Assembly: GCA_902729315.2 (NCBI GenBank)
Contig: LR746276.1
Span: 6,026,169-6,090,168, forward strand
Direction: 5' to 3'
DNA length: 64,000 nt
Source of the DNA: Spirodela intermedia
Lineage: Eukaryota; Streptophyta; Magnoliopsida; Alismatales; Araceae
Part shown: piece by piece, positions 36,286 through 48,792 of the stretch
Layout: each line of letters starts with the position of its first letter
Numbering within the stretch: the stretch's first letter is position 1
Notes under the pieces: generated by a model
Seen by the model: only the letters and a program-made list of their open reading frames with translations
Database searches by the model: none
Told to the model about the DNA's origin: nothing
Translations under genes and position numbers: made by a program

Positions 36286-37099
36286 CTCTACTCGTACACA
36301 GCGACAGAAAGAAACAGAGAGGGGGGGGGGAAGGGTGATAATATAACGTGAACATCTTCAGATAAAGGATAGGTGGAGAATGAAGGAGGACAGGGTGGAG
36401 TCGCCGGCGGCTGGCTTGGCTGGTGGTGGGGACGGCGGAAGGCTTGGCTGGCTGTCCACGCGTTCTCGACGTGGGAAGCGTTGGATTTTCCGGCGAGACG
36501 ATCGCCGTTCCATATCTCCCTTGTTCTCTTCCGCCCTCGTTTTGTTCTTCTCCGCCGAGAATCTGAGCCTCTGTTTGAGACCTTCCCTCCGTCCTCATCT
36601 CCATTAGTTCTAGGCCTTCCCCTCATCGTTCCTCTACAGGTCGGCCAGAAGTTCGCACGTGTGAAAGCAACGTGCCTGGCCCGACCCTCCGACACCCTGC
36701 AGAGGATCTATGGGAAAATATGTGTTTATTATTTAATGTTTATAATGGCAGTAGTGTCTTCTAGCTTGGAGACGATTCCTCACCGTCATTTACGATGCTA
36801 TCATGCGTCGACAAGCTAAGTATTCTAATTAGCAATCTAATGACAAGTCCTAATTAACTAATTTTGCCACGTTGGATCTGACCATTGAAGCATCTGTCCT
36901 AGACAAGAATAGGTCCGAGTCTGATCTAATCCTGTCGGAACAGACAGGGTAGAAATGGACCTGGGTTCCTCGGCCCAATTCAACGAATTTCTTATTTATC
37001 TATCCGAAATTGTTTCTTTCCTAGTTGAACGACAATCGTAGCAGGCCAGCTGGCATGACATGCTTGCACGTTGCTTTCTTTCGGATGTTGCAGCAAACC

Positions 37100-37135
<36 letters not shown>

Positions 37136-37484
37136 ATACATCACAATATCACATATAATAAACGAGTTACTTATAAACTTACAGAAAACTAGTGAATAGG
37201 TATACTTAGTGACGTTAAAACGTTGGATTCGAGACCGAGCGGGCTTGGTGCACAAGCGGAGATGCCACCCTGGCAGTCAGTTACCGGGGAAATTTTGCCG
37301 CTGAAGTGGAGGTGCCAAGTGTGAAAATGGGCCAAGTTGGCTTTCGGAGTTGAGGAGCGCATTAATGTCGCCGTGTGAAGACGGTTGATGGGGACAGTAG
37401 CAATCAGCGTCTCACAAGGTTAGTCTGCGTCTTATGATCTGAGGTCGGGTTCGAGTGATGTCTGGTGGCCCATCATGTCAGCTC

Positions 37485-37522
<38 letters not shown>

Positions 37523-40500
37523 GGACGCTCTCCCAAATAGATGAGTAGGTTTTTGGGCTTCCTAAGAATTTGATCCGTTGCCCTATTTTATAAGCTTTCC
37601 TTCGTGATAGGACCAAGCTTACAGCTTGACGCGTGGACATTACGAGTAATATCTATAGATCCCTTGTGGGCAATAGGAATACATAAGGAAGGGGGAGGAT
37701 GTTAGTCTTCTTATCCAAGTCTATTAAATTATATTTTTGATTCAGATATGCATAGATAGGGTGAGTTAACTTCTTCCATGGGATATGAAACACACTAGAT
37801 TTTACTCTTAGGTTATTATGCTACCTTCACTATGTGATACTCATTGAAAATAAAAATCATTAGCTCTTCTTTCCTCTAAATTTACGGCTCTATTCAGGAA
37901 GCACATCATACTTTTAGGACTTGCTCACTACTCCTAAATTAATTGCCATTAAAATTGCCTGAGTATACCCATCACTTACTATTAGCGTCAGTCAATTACT
38001 ATTAGGGACCCACACAATCTAAATCTATCAAGTTTGAAATAAAGACTGGTGACTTTTTACTTCAAAGCTTTGCAAGGATGTATGAACCATGATCTATGAA
38101 ACTTATGTAGCTAATTTATTTTGTCAACATTTTTAAATGTGGGATATCCACATTCTTATGGGTATTAGGTGACTGCTGGTACTTCAATTTTTAACAAAAT
38201 AGTAAAAACCCATTGATCAACGGTAGATTCCGAGGTGTAGAGACAAATTTTGAAAGTATTATCTTAAAAAAACACTAGTTCAGAAAAACTTCTTGAAAGA
38301 CACCTAAAATCTTTAGTGTCAACACATGTTGTGAATTGGATCTTTAGATGGATTTATGGTAGTTGCAAGGATATGATATATGATTAGTATACAATCCTCA
38401 CGTCGTAGATATGGTCTTAGTTATAAAGAAAGGTATGATGATAGAAGACTATGATATCAAGTAGCTTGGTGTTATCAAGCATGCTCAATATTTTCTTTTT
38501 ATGTATCATTTCAAACTTACTTGATATTCCATTAACAAATTATGGAAAGACATTTAGTACCTTCACCGAAGATAATATCATCAGTAAGAGGTATATCATG
38601 AGCTTTAATTTTGTAAATGAAATAATTCATCAATATTTTTTAGTGGAAAATCACAAATTTTTACACCAAGATTTAGGACTCTTGCTCACTTCGAGAACAT
38701 GGGTTAGAAAATTTAGACAATGAAAATAGGTTATTTTTTAAAATAAAATTATTGTACTTTGATTGAAATTTACAATGAGTCTTTGCATTTATTCATATAA
38801 TTCAAATTATTTCAGGAAAACAAAAGAAAGAAAAAGGTTAATGACTCTCGACCTTAATATAAGAGAATGCCATTGGTTTATTTTGATGATGAAAAAGAAT
38901 AATAAAAATATATATCATACATTCCTAGATCTAGTTCATTTGTTACTTGATTGTGTTTCATAGACAAAACAATAAAATGATCATAAGGAAAAACAATAAA
39001 ATAAAATAAAACAATTTTAGAAAGAAATATTGACTCAAATCTTGAGCAAGTCAACCTAAGTGAGTTGAATCAATGAGTCAACACAACAATTTGACAAAAC
39101 AAATTTCAATCTATGGGTCAACCAACCATTTGACAAATCAAATTGTAGGAGAGAGAAACAAAGATTAAATGTGGTAAGAGTATCTACCATCAATTATGAC
39201 GTATCTTGAAATATTAGAAGATCAGAAAAAAAAAACTAGAGGATTGGCTATTGACACATCTACTAGTTAACAAAATAATATGACTTTATAGGTCAACACT
39301 AGGGTTGACCTAGAAAATATTTCATGGATTGAATATCACCAATTTGAATTTCAGTGGTCAAATTTTTGGGCTCGATAAAAAGTTAGTCACAAGAGTTTCT
39401 ACAGTATGTTTTAATGAAATATCAATTTGAACTATTGATACTAAAATTTCACATCCACTTTTTTGTAAGCACAGCTGTGGGATGTTCTATGCGGGGTGTT
39501 CCTCTGAATAGATAACACTAGTTTGCCTTGAGACCGTCTCTTCATAGAGATGTGTCCAAAATCATCTGTGAAGAAATTCCTCTAAAACTTCCAAAAGCAA
39601 TCAGGCTAAATTCCATCTGTGGTGGCTAGACCTTCCTCACTAACAACGCCTTTCGAAGTTTTATGAGAATATGAGCCAAACTTTCTTGGCAGCTCATCCT
39701 GAACCACAGCTTCGTGTGATACGGTAGTGTTGGGATGATTAAGCAGTTCTATGTGTTTCCCTGGGGAATGAGGATCGATGAGTTGCTTACTCGATTGAAC
39801 TCAAGAAAAATGTATTAAAGATGGATCCAACAAAACGTTGTTGTCTCAAGCTCAATTCATGGATCTGTTTCTCTTATGTTTAGCTCCAATAGTGGGTCCA
39901 ATATCTCATGTCTATATACGTCCAAATCAGTTTTAATAATGTTTTTGTATCCATCAATATCATTGAACCCAAGTGTGAAGATGTATCCACGCTATGTCCT
40001 AATCTTTGTTTTTTTGTTGAGCATATGTTCAGCTTCTGTTAAAATAAATTTATTTTTTTATGAATATTTTTTTAAAATATGTCAATGTTAGCTCCATCAA
40101 TTTTCATTTTTATCATGTTTTATTAATGAAAAAGCACAATAAACTCTTCAATAGTTTGTTTTACTAGGTTGCAAATTTACATATTCTATAGATTTGAATA
40201 AATATCCAATCAAAATTCGCTAGGAGCCTACGCCTCTCTCTAATCAAAATAGATGGAAAGTAGACATGCATAACTCAAAAGTGTTTTAATGGGGACTTCA
40301 TTACTTTAATATAATTTATAAATATTTATTTCGTGAGTATGTGTCCAGTCATGTATACATTTGAAATATAGTACAAGAGGGTAATTACTTCAAACCAAAA
40401 AGTAAAATTCTCTCCATATCTTCAAATGTCCTTAATTTTTTTACTTCTACTTCTGAATTTGGATTAGATGTCCTATTGGATACAAAATTATGTTCATTTC

Positions 40501-41414
40501 TATGTTGGTCACAAATCATGATTTCCTTAGTATAGGCTGGAGGCTTAAAATTATCTTTTGAAAATAATCAAAGTCTTTGTTTTCTTATAAATATTACTTA
40601 ACTTATCTGAAATGGCTTATAATTGATCTTCTCTCTTTTTTTTTTAAATCATGCTTAATTTCTCATTTTCTCCTTTCTACTTCAAAAAGTTCAATTTAAA
40701 CTTTTCATGTTTCTAATTTAGTTTTCTAGTGCTTATTATGTTGAAGTTATTTCACAACAAGAGCAAGTTTTTAAAACATTATATCATCCGTCTTTCAGAT
40801 GATTACCCTTGTATAAAGTGCCTAAAAGGTTCCTTCTAATATATTTTTCTCTTCACACAACTTTGTTTGATTTTTTCATGGAGAAGAGGAATGCACTCAG
40901 TTTTTGCAATCATTGTTATTAAACCTTAAAAAGTAAGACTTTACGACTATCAGCTTATTTTTCTTGGGTTCCTCCTCTTTCATTCTGAATACGTATATTG
41001 TAGTTCATTACCTTTGGAGTATGATAATTGGGTAAAGATCTGATTTTTTGTTTCAATTAGATTAAATTTCATAAAATGTTCTTAGTCCCTTTAAAATCTC
41101 AACAAACCTGAATTTCTGAGATTTTTCATCTTGGTTCATTCTGAAAAGTTCACACTAGTTTTTTTTTAAGTGTTCTCCTATATTTATTTGACTTACCAGA
41201 TCCAGATCTCACATCTCAGAATTTATTTCTCATTTATTTTTAGAAAAGTTTTTATTCACTCACCACCTAAATTTCGTAATCTTTGGTCTCATTGAATGTG
41301 ATCCTTTTATTTTCATAAGAATCATGAATATATGGAATGCATAAACTTATGAAACCTTCAACAAAAAGGAAACGTTTGAAAAAGCCTGGAGGACTCACTA
41401 ATGACCTTTTATGG

Positions 41415-41457
<43 letters not shown>

Positions 41458-42344
41458 TCTTATCTTGATCGTAGAATTGTAAATTCATAGAAGCCTTTAT
41501 ACCTCACATCGGGAAGGACTTTAATTCCTTGAAAAGCTCAGCTATATCTTCCAAAAGTTCTTTATTTCTGTTTGTCCAATGACTAACTTTATTAAGTTTA
41601 TCGTATTCTTTCAGTTGTTGACATTCTAGTCTAACAAGCACTCTAGAGGTCATGTATTTACCTTTTGGGGGACAAACCCTCATGCGCACTACTGTTTGAC
41701 AAGGGCTCTATTTTGTCACATGTGTTGACTTATATGCATGCTGATCTCTAACATTCACACCTTATCTCTTGAAATTCTCATAGTTTTGACAATAACTGTA
41801 TATTTATTAGTAATTAGACCTAAAAAATAAATAGTTAAGAATATTCTAAACGTAACATCTCTCTTATTGAGCGCGCTCCTCTCTCTTGATTTATCTTAAA
41901 GTTCATGATGGTAAGAGATGTAAATAATGAAAAGAACACATTCTTATGCCACCCTGGCAGTCAGCGTGGCCGATTTTGCATTCGGAACCAGAGGCTGAAT
42001 TTTTGTGCTGTAGATCCAGATTCCATGTGAGAAACTGGACACGTGGGGCTTTTCGAGCCGTCTGGACCTTCTTCGTCCCTACCATGGACGATTAATACAC
42101 GTCCCCCACAGAAATGTCGACAGTACAGAAGTTGGGATCACGGACGGACGGGACCGTTGACGCTCCTTAATGGGCGGTGAGCCGCTGGAAACAGCCAAGG
42201 TTCTTATTGATGGCTGCCAACTATCATCGGCCAACAGGCCTGGGGACTGTTCCATGTTGACCGATTGCATGTATCAGATTGACGTATTTAATGTTCACTC
42301 CACGAGATGCTACCTTGTTCGATGAACATATCAGGACCCATCAT

Positions 42345-42720
42345 GTCAACGCTCTCTCTCTCTCTCTCTCATCTTACTCCACGCGCACAAGTTTCCGTGT
42401 TTTTCCTTCTGTCGAGGCCGGATCAGAGGCTCGACGAGGCTAGACCACAGGTCGGGTCCTATTGACGCCCCTAAAATAAATATGTGTCCCCTATCTCTCT
42501 TTAACTTCATAGTTTTGTACGTGCTATTCAGGTCTTTACCGACAAACACATAACCTCGTTGACTCCCAAACCATGTTTCTTCGGCCCCTCCCTCCCCACT
42601 CTCTCTCTCTCTCTCTCTCATCTTAATCCACGCGTACAGATTTCCGTGGTTTTCCTTATGTCGAGGCCGGATCAAAGGCTCGACGAGGCTAGAAATCGGG
42701 TCCTGTTGACTCCCTAAAAT
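42345..42720. repeat. Direct repeat, two copies of about 125 bp
   Basis: Copies at about 42347-42475 and 42599-42720 share (CT)n, then CATCTTA.TCCACGCG.ACA, TTTCCGTG, TTTTCCTT.TGTCGAGGCC, GGATCA.AGGCTCGACGAGG and GGGTCCT.TTGAC. About 120 bp of unrelated sequence separates them. Nothing indicates coding function. Confidence 0.85.
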
Positions 42721-45232
42721 GGACAAACCAGAAGAACAAGGTCTCCCCCGCCCCCCGGACAATCCGGATCTCCCCCTCTATTGCTGCAACTGAGGACATT
42801 ACAGGACCAAAAGGGGAGGGAGCAAGGCCAGTTATCCCTCATAAATGGTTGTAACTGTTCTCACCCTCGTGCTTGGCTCCTCCTCGGTCTCCGTATTCTA
42901 CATCTCTTCAACGTGCGATGGCCGCTTCTCTTTCCCCGCACTCAAACTTATCGGCTGTTATCTACTCCTGAGGGAGACGCGCCGGTTTCCCACCAATTAT
43001 CCGAACAATCGAAACCAATGGAAGGGTTTCAACTCAATATTGTCCAGATTTGCATTTAATGGGAGCGGGTGGGAGGATTCCGCTGCCGTCTATACTCTCC
43101 TCCCCCTCCGCCCACTTTAAAGAGGAGAAGGACCTGGATATTAACAACAGACCAGGCCACACCTACTCACCCCCACCCCCCAATTGTTATGTGGGTCGTT
43201 GCGATATATCGACCAATGTTGTTTGTCGTCATAATCAAGATTGAAAATGACAAGTACTTACAAGCCCGCGGGCTTACTCCCGTTACTATCGATTACTTTC
43301 GAGTTGGACACAACATCAACCTCTTCGAGTCCAACGGGTATATTTCTTGAAAAAACGATTAATTTAATTCTTTAAGCGTGATATCAGGGCTGAGTTAGAT
43401 ATATGTATTCATTTAATTGAACAGTCGCTATCGGTAGGTTATATTTATGTAATTACTACTTAACCAATCAAGGTATTTACATCGATTAGTGTTCGATTGT
43501 GGAGATAGTTTAAAGACTTGCTGGAAAGCTCTCGTGAAATGATGACCACGTAGTTTGGATCTAAACTTCCAACTTATTACAAAATACCAACTTTCTCAAT
43601 TTAATAAAAGTATAGTTCACTACACTTTTCGTCAGTTTTGAGTCAGATATAAAATAGTTTATCTTGATATAAGGGCTTAACTCAAAATTATTTTGTTCGA
43701 CTCATTCTCAAACTATTTTGAGTTAGATATTCAATGAGTTTTCCAAAACAATATAATTCCGCCGTAAATATATAGCACGGGAAGACTTTCATTTACCGAA
43801 CACAAGTCTTAGGTTTGAATTCTATCTTCTTTATTGCTATAACGATGTTCACATTACATCGTTCACTTTTACGTTCGGTTCACTCTTTGCGTGCTAGAAG
43901 ATTAGCATGTAAATAACTTACATTAAACTGTGTGATTAAGCGTATGAGCTTAATTGCATCTAAATATTCAAGAATTTATAGATGCCAAGATTACCAGGGA
44001 AATGGTCCGCTGGAGATTCCCAAGAGCTGTGGACGGCGGAAGGACTCTATGGTGGACGGCGGCGGAAGGACCACCGTCTTTCATCCCGCATCCGTGGCCT
44101 GTCGTCGACGGCAGGGCATCAAGAAAATGACGGCACTACAATTACCTCTGCCGCCGGTTCAGTGACCTACGATCCTCTTGGTCATCTGAGTACTTAGAGA
44201 GCGAACCATAATGATAGAGAGTGCTAGGATGTGATCGGACCTATGTCGAGTTTAATGTGACAGGACCCACTAATCTTCTTCTTCGGAAAGATTTCCAGGA
44301 TTTCTGGGTGGGTTGGACGCGTTCCAACCGGCAGAGGCCATTTTTTTTTGCTGATTTTAGAAATATTTGGGTTCGAAGATCGAGAGCCATCCATGAATGA
44401 AAACGAAGAAAAGAAGAACTTCACAAACCCTAACCTTCGCTGTAGGACCTTTTCTCCTCCATTGCTCTGGTCCCCTCCGCTACCTTCTCCGGGCCTGCTG
44501 CGTCCACCGCGCCACCCCCAAGCTCGCGCCAGCGGGAGCCTTCCTCTCTCCTCGACCCCAAGAATACCCTTAGCCACCATGCCTCCTCTCTCTCTCTCTC
44601 TCCCCCCCCCACCGGAGGAGAGAGAAAGTCGCGCTGCCAGCAGCCGGTTTACAGGTGAGGGGACGAAGTCAAGGGGTTGACCGGGCAAAGTTCCGATACC
44701 GTCTCACATTAATGGTCTTAAATGACGATTCATCGCTACATCCTTGATCCCCCCCCCCCCTCCAACCCCCCGATTTCACAAGTTTGACCTAGCTTCCAGA
44801 GAGAACAATGCGACGAACGCGGACTCCATCTGGTCCTGTTGTTAACCAGTGCGTTGACTCTGGCTGCCCAGGAACCGCGTCTCCGTGGGCTAGCTGGCTC
44901 GTTCGCCAGAGTCGGCGGAGGATAACTATGGCCGCCAGCCGGGCTCCGGTCAGCGCGGGTCGCGGCAGCCGGCAATGAATCTGGGCCGTCCGCAACTTGC
45001 CCAACCCCCCCCCCCCCCAGAGGAACATTCGCTCCCTCCGCGGGCGCAATGAATGGAGGGTGACGAGACAGTGGGCCCCATGTCTTGGGACAGGTACTGT
45101 TCATCTGGCGGAAATCGAAGCGAGATGACGTGGAAGAACCTGGGTGGCGCGTGGCATTCTGCCGTGGCTCCACGTCGGATGACAGCAGGGATGAGAGAAG
45201 ACCTCGCGTCTCTTTTCGCGCAAAATAGAGGT

Positions 45233-45244
45233 GATGACGTCATC
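45233..45244. promoter_or_regulatory. bZIP-type palindrome upstream of CER3
   Basis: Perfect 12-bp palindrome GATGACGTCATC with the TGACGTCA core recognised by bZIP factors. It lies 545 bp before the CER3 ATG. The same 12-mer occurs upstream of the RING-H2 gene at 53405. Confidence 0.45.
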
Positions 45245-45609
45245 AAGTGCAGCATGTGGGTGCCGTCACAGTGCTTTACTGCTCCGGCGTGGACTGTCTT
45301 TTGCGATTGATTCTTCGGGAAGAGAGAGAGAGAGAGAGAGAGAGGTATTGATTGGGAGGCGGAACTGAGGGATAGGAGTGAAGGAAGCTCCATCTCGGCA
45401 TGCGGGGGGGGCCCTTGGATTCAAGTAGGTGGGAATAGAGAGAGAGCAGTTGAGAGAGAGTTAGACCTCCGCGTTTCCTACTTGCTTCCTCCGTGTAGAT
45501 TCATTGCACAACCCCACATAGGTCTGCTGTGCTGGTATCAGCAATTTATTTGACGGGGGCGAGAAATAGAGAGAGAGAGAGTTACACCTCTCCCGGTTCA
45601 GAAGATCGC

Positions 45610-45616
45610 TATATAT
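45610..45616 (+). promoter_or_regulatory. Candidate TATA box of CER3
   Basis: TATATAT in a GC-rich setting, about 175 bp before the ATG at 45789. This leaves a leader of about 145 bases if transcription starts about 30 bp downstream. Confidence 0.5.
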
Positions 45617-45788
45617 TGGGGTGCCTCGGAAGGAACTCTCATCTCACGAGTCAGCAGCTCTTCTGGAACAAAGTTGCAGAGACGTAGAAGAATCTCTCTG
45701 CATCTCTTCTCGGGGCTCCATTCCTTTCGGGCTTCCTCTTCTCCTTTCGGTCTCGATTTCTAGAGAGAAAGCACTGGTGCAGGGGATC

Positions 45789-46166
45789 ATGGCCGCTCCC
45801 CTCTCCTCCTGGCCCTGGGAGAACCTTGGCTCCTACAAGGCACTGCTCCCTGCTCCCACTCCTCTCTCTCTCTCTCACACACACACACACTCACTCACTC
45901 TTTATGGTGCTAACCTTCTCTCCTTCTTCCCCGTTCTCCTTGCGCAGTATATTCTTTACGGGCCGCTGCTGGCGAAGGCCGCCTACTCGACGCCATGGGA
46001 GAAGCTCACGCCCACCTGGTGGGTGCATATTCTAGCCCTCTGCGCTCTAAGAGGCCTCATCCACACCCTCTGGTGCTCCTACGGCAACATGCTCTTCTTC
46101 ACCCGCAACCGCCGCATCATCAAAGATGGGGTCGACTTCAAGCAGATCGACAAGGAGTGGGACTGG

Positions 46167-46240
<74 letters not shown>

Positions 46241-46256
46241 TCTCTCCCTCTCTCTC

Positions 46257-46290
<34 letters not shown>

Positions 46291-48792
46291 GCTCTCTCGC
46301 TCTCTCTCTAACGGGATGGAAAATGGCAGGGACAACTTCTTGATCCTGCAAGCCTTCATTGGGGCCGGGGCGTACTACTTCTTCCCCTCGGCGGACAACC
46401 TTCCTCTCTGGAACGCCAAGGGGCTCTTCTACGCGCTGCTGCTCCACGTGACGGTCTCTGAGACTCTCTTCTACCTCACCCACCGGCTCTTCCACAATGG
46501 ATTCCTCTTCCGCCACTACCACTCCCTCCACCACTCCATTCCCATTCCGCAGTCTTACACAGGTACGCCATCCTCTCTTTGCACCTCTCCCTCTCTCTCT
46601 CTCTCAACCTCACTGACCTCTCTCTCTCTCTCTCTGGCTGGTGCAGCTGGATTTGCGACGCCTCTGGAGCACCTGGTGCTGTGCGCAGTCATGGGAGCTC
46701 CTCTAGTTGGGGCCTTCCTGGCCGGACATGGCTCCATAACCCTGATCTACGGCTACGTCCTGGGCTTCGACTTCCTCAGGTGTATGCTGCACAGCAACGT
46801 GGAGGTCCTCCCCCACTGGCTCTTCGAAGGCCTCCCCTTCCTCAAATACCTCGTCTCCACCCCAACGTAAGCCTCCCCGAAACCCTAACCCTTAAAACGC
46901 CCCGAGGACGGAGGGCTCCTCTTCCGACGAGCTGACATGACTGCCGCTGTGTCTGCAGGTACCACACGCTCCACCACAAGGAGAAGAACTCCAACTTCTC
47001 CCTCTTCATGCCCATCTTCGACGTGCTGGGTGGCACCCTCGACGCTAAGTCCTGGGAGGAGCACAAGAGGATATGCCAAGGTATGCATGCGGACACTTCC
47101 TCGCCATTGGATTCTCATCCCACGGCTGAAAGTTCCCCTAGCGGGAAGGCTGCAGTTCATTCAGTAGTCCCCGAAAGTTAAACTGTGCCCATCTGTGGGT
47201 CCGACAGGGCGCCAACGTCTTCATTTTCGCCCAAGCCTTCCTCTTCCTCCTCCTTCCGCCTTGTTTTCTTCTCCGGCTGAGCCGTGGACGCTATCTATGG
47301 TTGCAGTGAGGAACGAGGACGTGCCCGGGTTCGTGTTCCTGCTGCATGTGGTAGACGTGGTCTCGTCACTGCACGCGCCGTTCGTCTTCCGGAGCTACGC
47401 CTCCTTGGGCTTCGTCACGAGACTCGTCGTCCTCCCGCTGTGGCCGCTCGCCTTCTTTTCCATGATCGTTATGTGGATCTACTCCAAGACCTTCCTCGTC
47501 TCCTTCTACAACCTCCGCGGCCGCCTGCACCAGACCTGGCTCGTCCCCCGCTTCGGTTTCCAGGTACAGATCCTTCTCGTCGCAGCCCCTTCGCCGCCGG
47601 CGGGGCTCTCGAACTTGACCGGTCAGTTCTCTAACCCCCTGCGCTGTCCCGTGCAGTACTTCCTCCCCTTCGCCAAGGACGGGATCAACAAGCAGATCGA
47701 GCTCGCTATCATGAGGGCGGACAAGATGGGAGTGAAGGTCCTCAGCCTCGCCGCATTGAATAAGGTTGGTGGTCTCTCTCTCTCGCGTAGAGGGTGGTAG
47801 TTCATAATTGAGTGGAGGGAGTTGCGGTCTAACTGGGAGGTCTTTTGCTTGACAGAACGAGTCGCTGAACGGAGGAGGGACGCTGTTCGTGAATAAGCAC
47901 CCGGACCTCAGAGTCAGAGTCGTCCACGGTAACACACTGACAGCCGCCGTCATCATCAACGAGATCCCCAAGGACGTCACAGAAGTGTTCCTCACCGGCG
48001 CCACCTCCAAGCTCGGCCGTGCCATCGCCCTCTACCTCTGCCGCAAGAGGATCCGCGTCCTGGTAAGCCCCACCCCCTCCCTCTCTTTCTCTCTATCGTT
48101 CTCTCTCTCTATTTGGGTGTGTGGAGGAGCCCATTTGATCAACGGAAGCTGGCTGGCATGGCAGATGCTGACACTCTCAGCGGAGAGATTCCAGAGGATC
48201 CAGAAGGAAGCGCCGCCGGAGCTGCAGCACTACCTCGTTCAGGTCACCAAGTACCAAGCCGCCCAGAACTGCAAGGTGATCACCGATCCTCCATTAATGG
48301 ATGAATGGTAACTCCCCTGAGCAGCTCCCTAACCTACAAAATCCCCGTTTCCTGCCCAACAGACATGGGTCGTTGGCAAGTGGCTGAACTACAAGGAGCA
48401 GCAATGGGCGCCACCGGGCACCCACTTCCACCAGTTCGTCGTGCCGCCCATCTTCGGTTTCCGCCGTGACTGCACCTACGGCAAGCTCGCCGCCGTGCGA
48501 CTCCCCGAGGACGTACAGGGCCTCAGCATGTGCGAGGTAAATCTCTCTACCCATCGCCGGCGCCGGCGGATTTTCCGGCAACACTCCGCCGGAGACTGTG
48601 ACTGATCCCCGCTTGTTCTCTCCGGTGCAACAACAGTACACGCTGGATCGAGGCATCGTCCACGCCTGCCACGCCGGAGGCGTCGTCCACTTCCTCGAGG
48701 GGTGGACCCACCACGAGGTCGGGGCGATCGACGTTGACCGGATCGACGTTGTCTGGGAGGCGGCTCTCCGGCACGGCCTGCGCCCGGCGTGA
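45789..48792 (+). CDS. CER3: CER3/WAX2-type very-long-chain alkane biosynthesis protein
   Basis: Eleven exons encode about 618 residues: 45789-45839, 45948-46165, 46330-46562, 46647-46866, 46959-47080, 47307-47563, 47657-47764, 47856-48062, 48165-48275, 48363-48536, 48637-48792. All joins keep frame. CER3 works with CER1 in the endoplasmic reticulum to turn very-long-chain acyl-CoA into cuticular alkanes. The N-terminal half is a multi-span membrane domain with His clusters HRLFH (141-145), HYHSLHH (152-158) and HTLHH (243-247). The C-terminal half has the WAX2 domain blocks [75 protein letters not shown] and [20 protein letters not shown]. These match CER3 better than CER1. Length is close to the Arabidopsis protein (about 630). 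Intron 1 has a GC donor, is 108 nt and has no stop. Intron 2 is mostly (CT)n. Confidence 0.95.
46170..46312 (+). repeat. CT microsatellite filling CER3 intron 2
   Basis: About 140 bases of nearly pure (CT)n, with a few CTCC and CTCG interruptions. It begins four bases after the GT donor and ends about 17 bases before the acceptor. It makes up most of the 164-nt intron. RERERE/SLSLSL frames across it are artefacts. Confidence 0.95.

Larger units (their letters stand above)
36286..45609. other. Long gene-poor region
   Basis: No gene or transposase/RT domain recognised in about 9 kb. The first 0.5 kb is the WAT1-like promoter. CT/GA tracts lie at about 37099-37133, 37500-37522, 41418-41454, 42354-42370 and 42600-42619. 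From about 37.6 to 41.9 kb it is AT-rich and looks like decayed repeats. From 42 to 45.6 kb it is richer in GC, with a duplicated segment (42345-42720), C-homopolymer runs and the CER3 promoter. A 91-codon frame at 42845 with a hydrophobic start has no recognised relative. Confidence 0.5.

Noticed and set aside
42845-43120. 91-codon plus-strand frame with a hydrophobic N-terminus
   Set aside because: Resembles a signal peptide, but there is no known relative, no promoter signal and a repeat-rich setting; not enough to call a gene.
44224-44688. 154-residue minus-strand frame and 110-residue plus-strand frame
   Set aside because: Low-complexity, GA/CT-driven, no recognised domain and no splice structure.
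46079-46870. Long frames on both strands through the CER3 intron microsatellite (SLSLSL or RERERE proteins)
   Set aside because: They arise from (CT)n/(GA)n read as repeats; splice signals and homology place this sequence in an intron.
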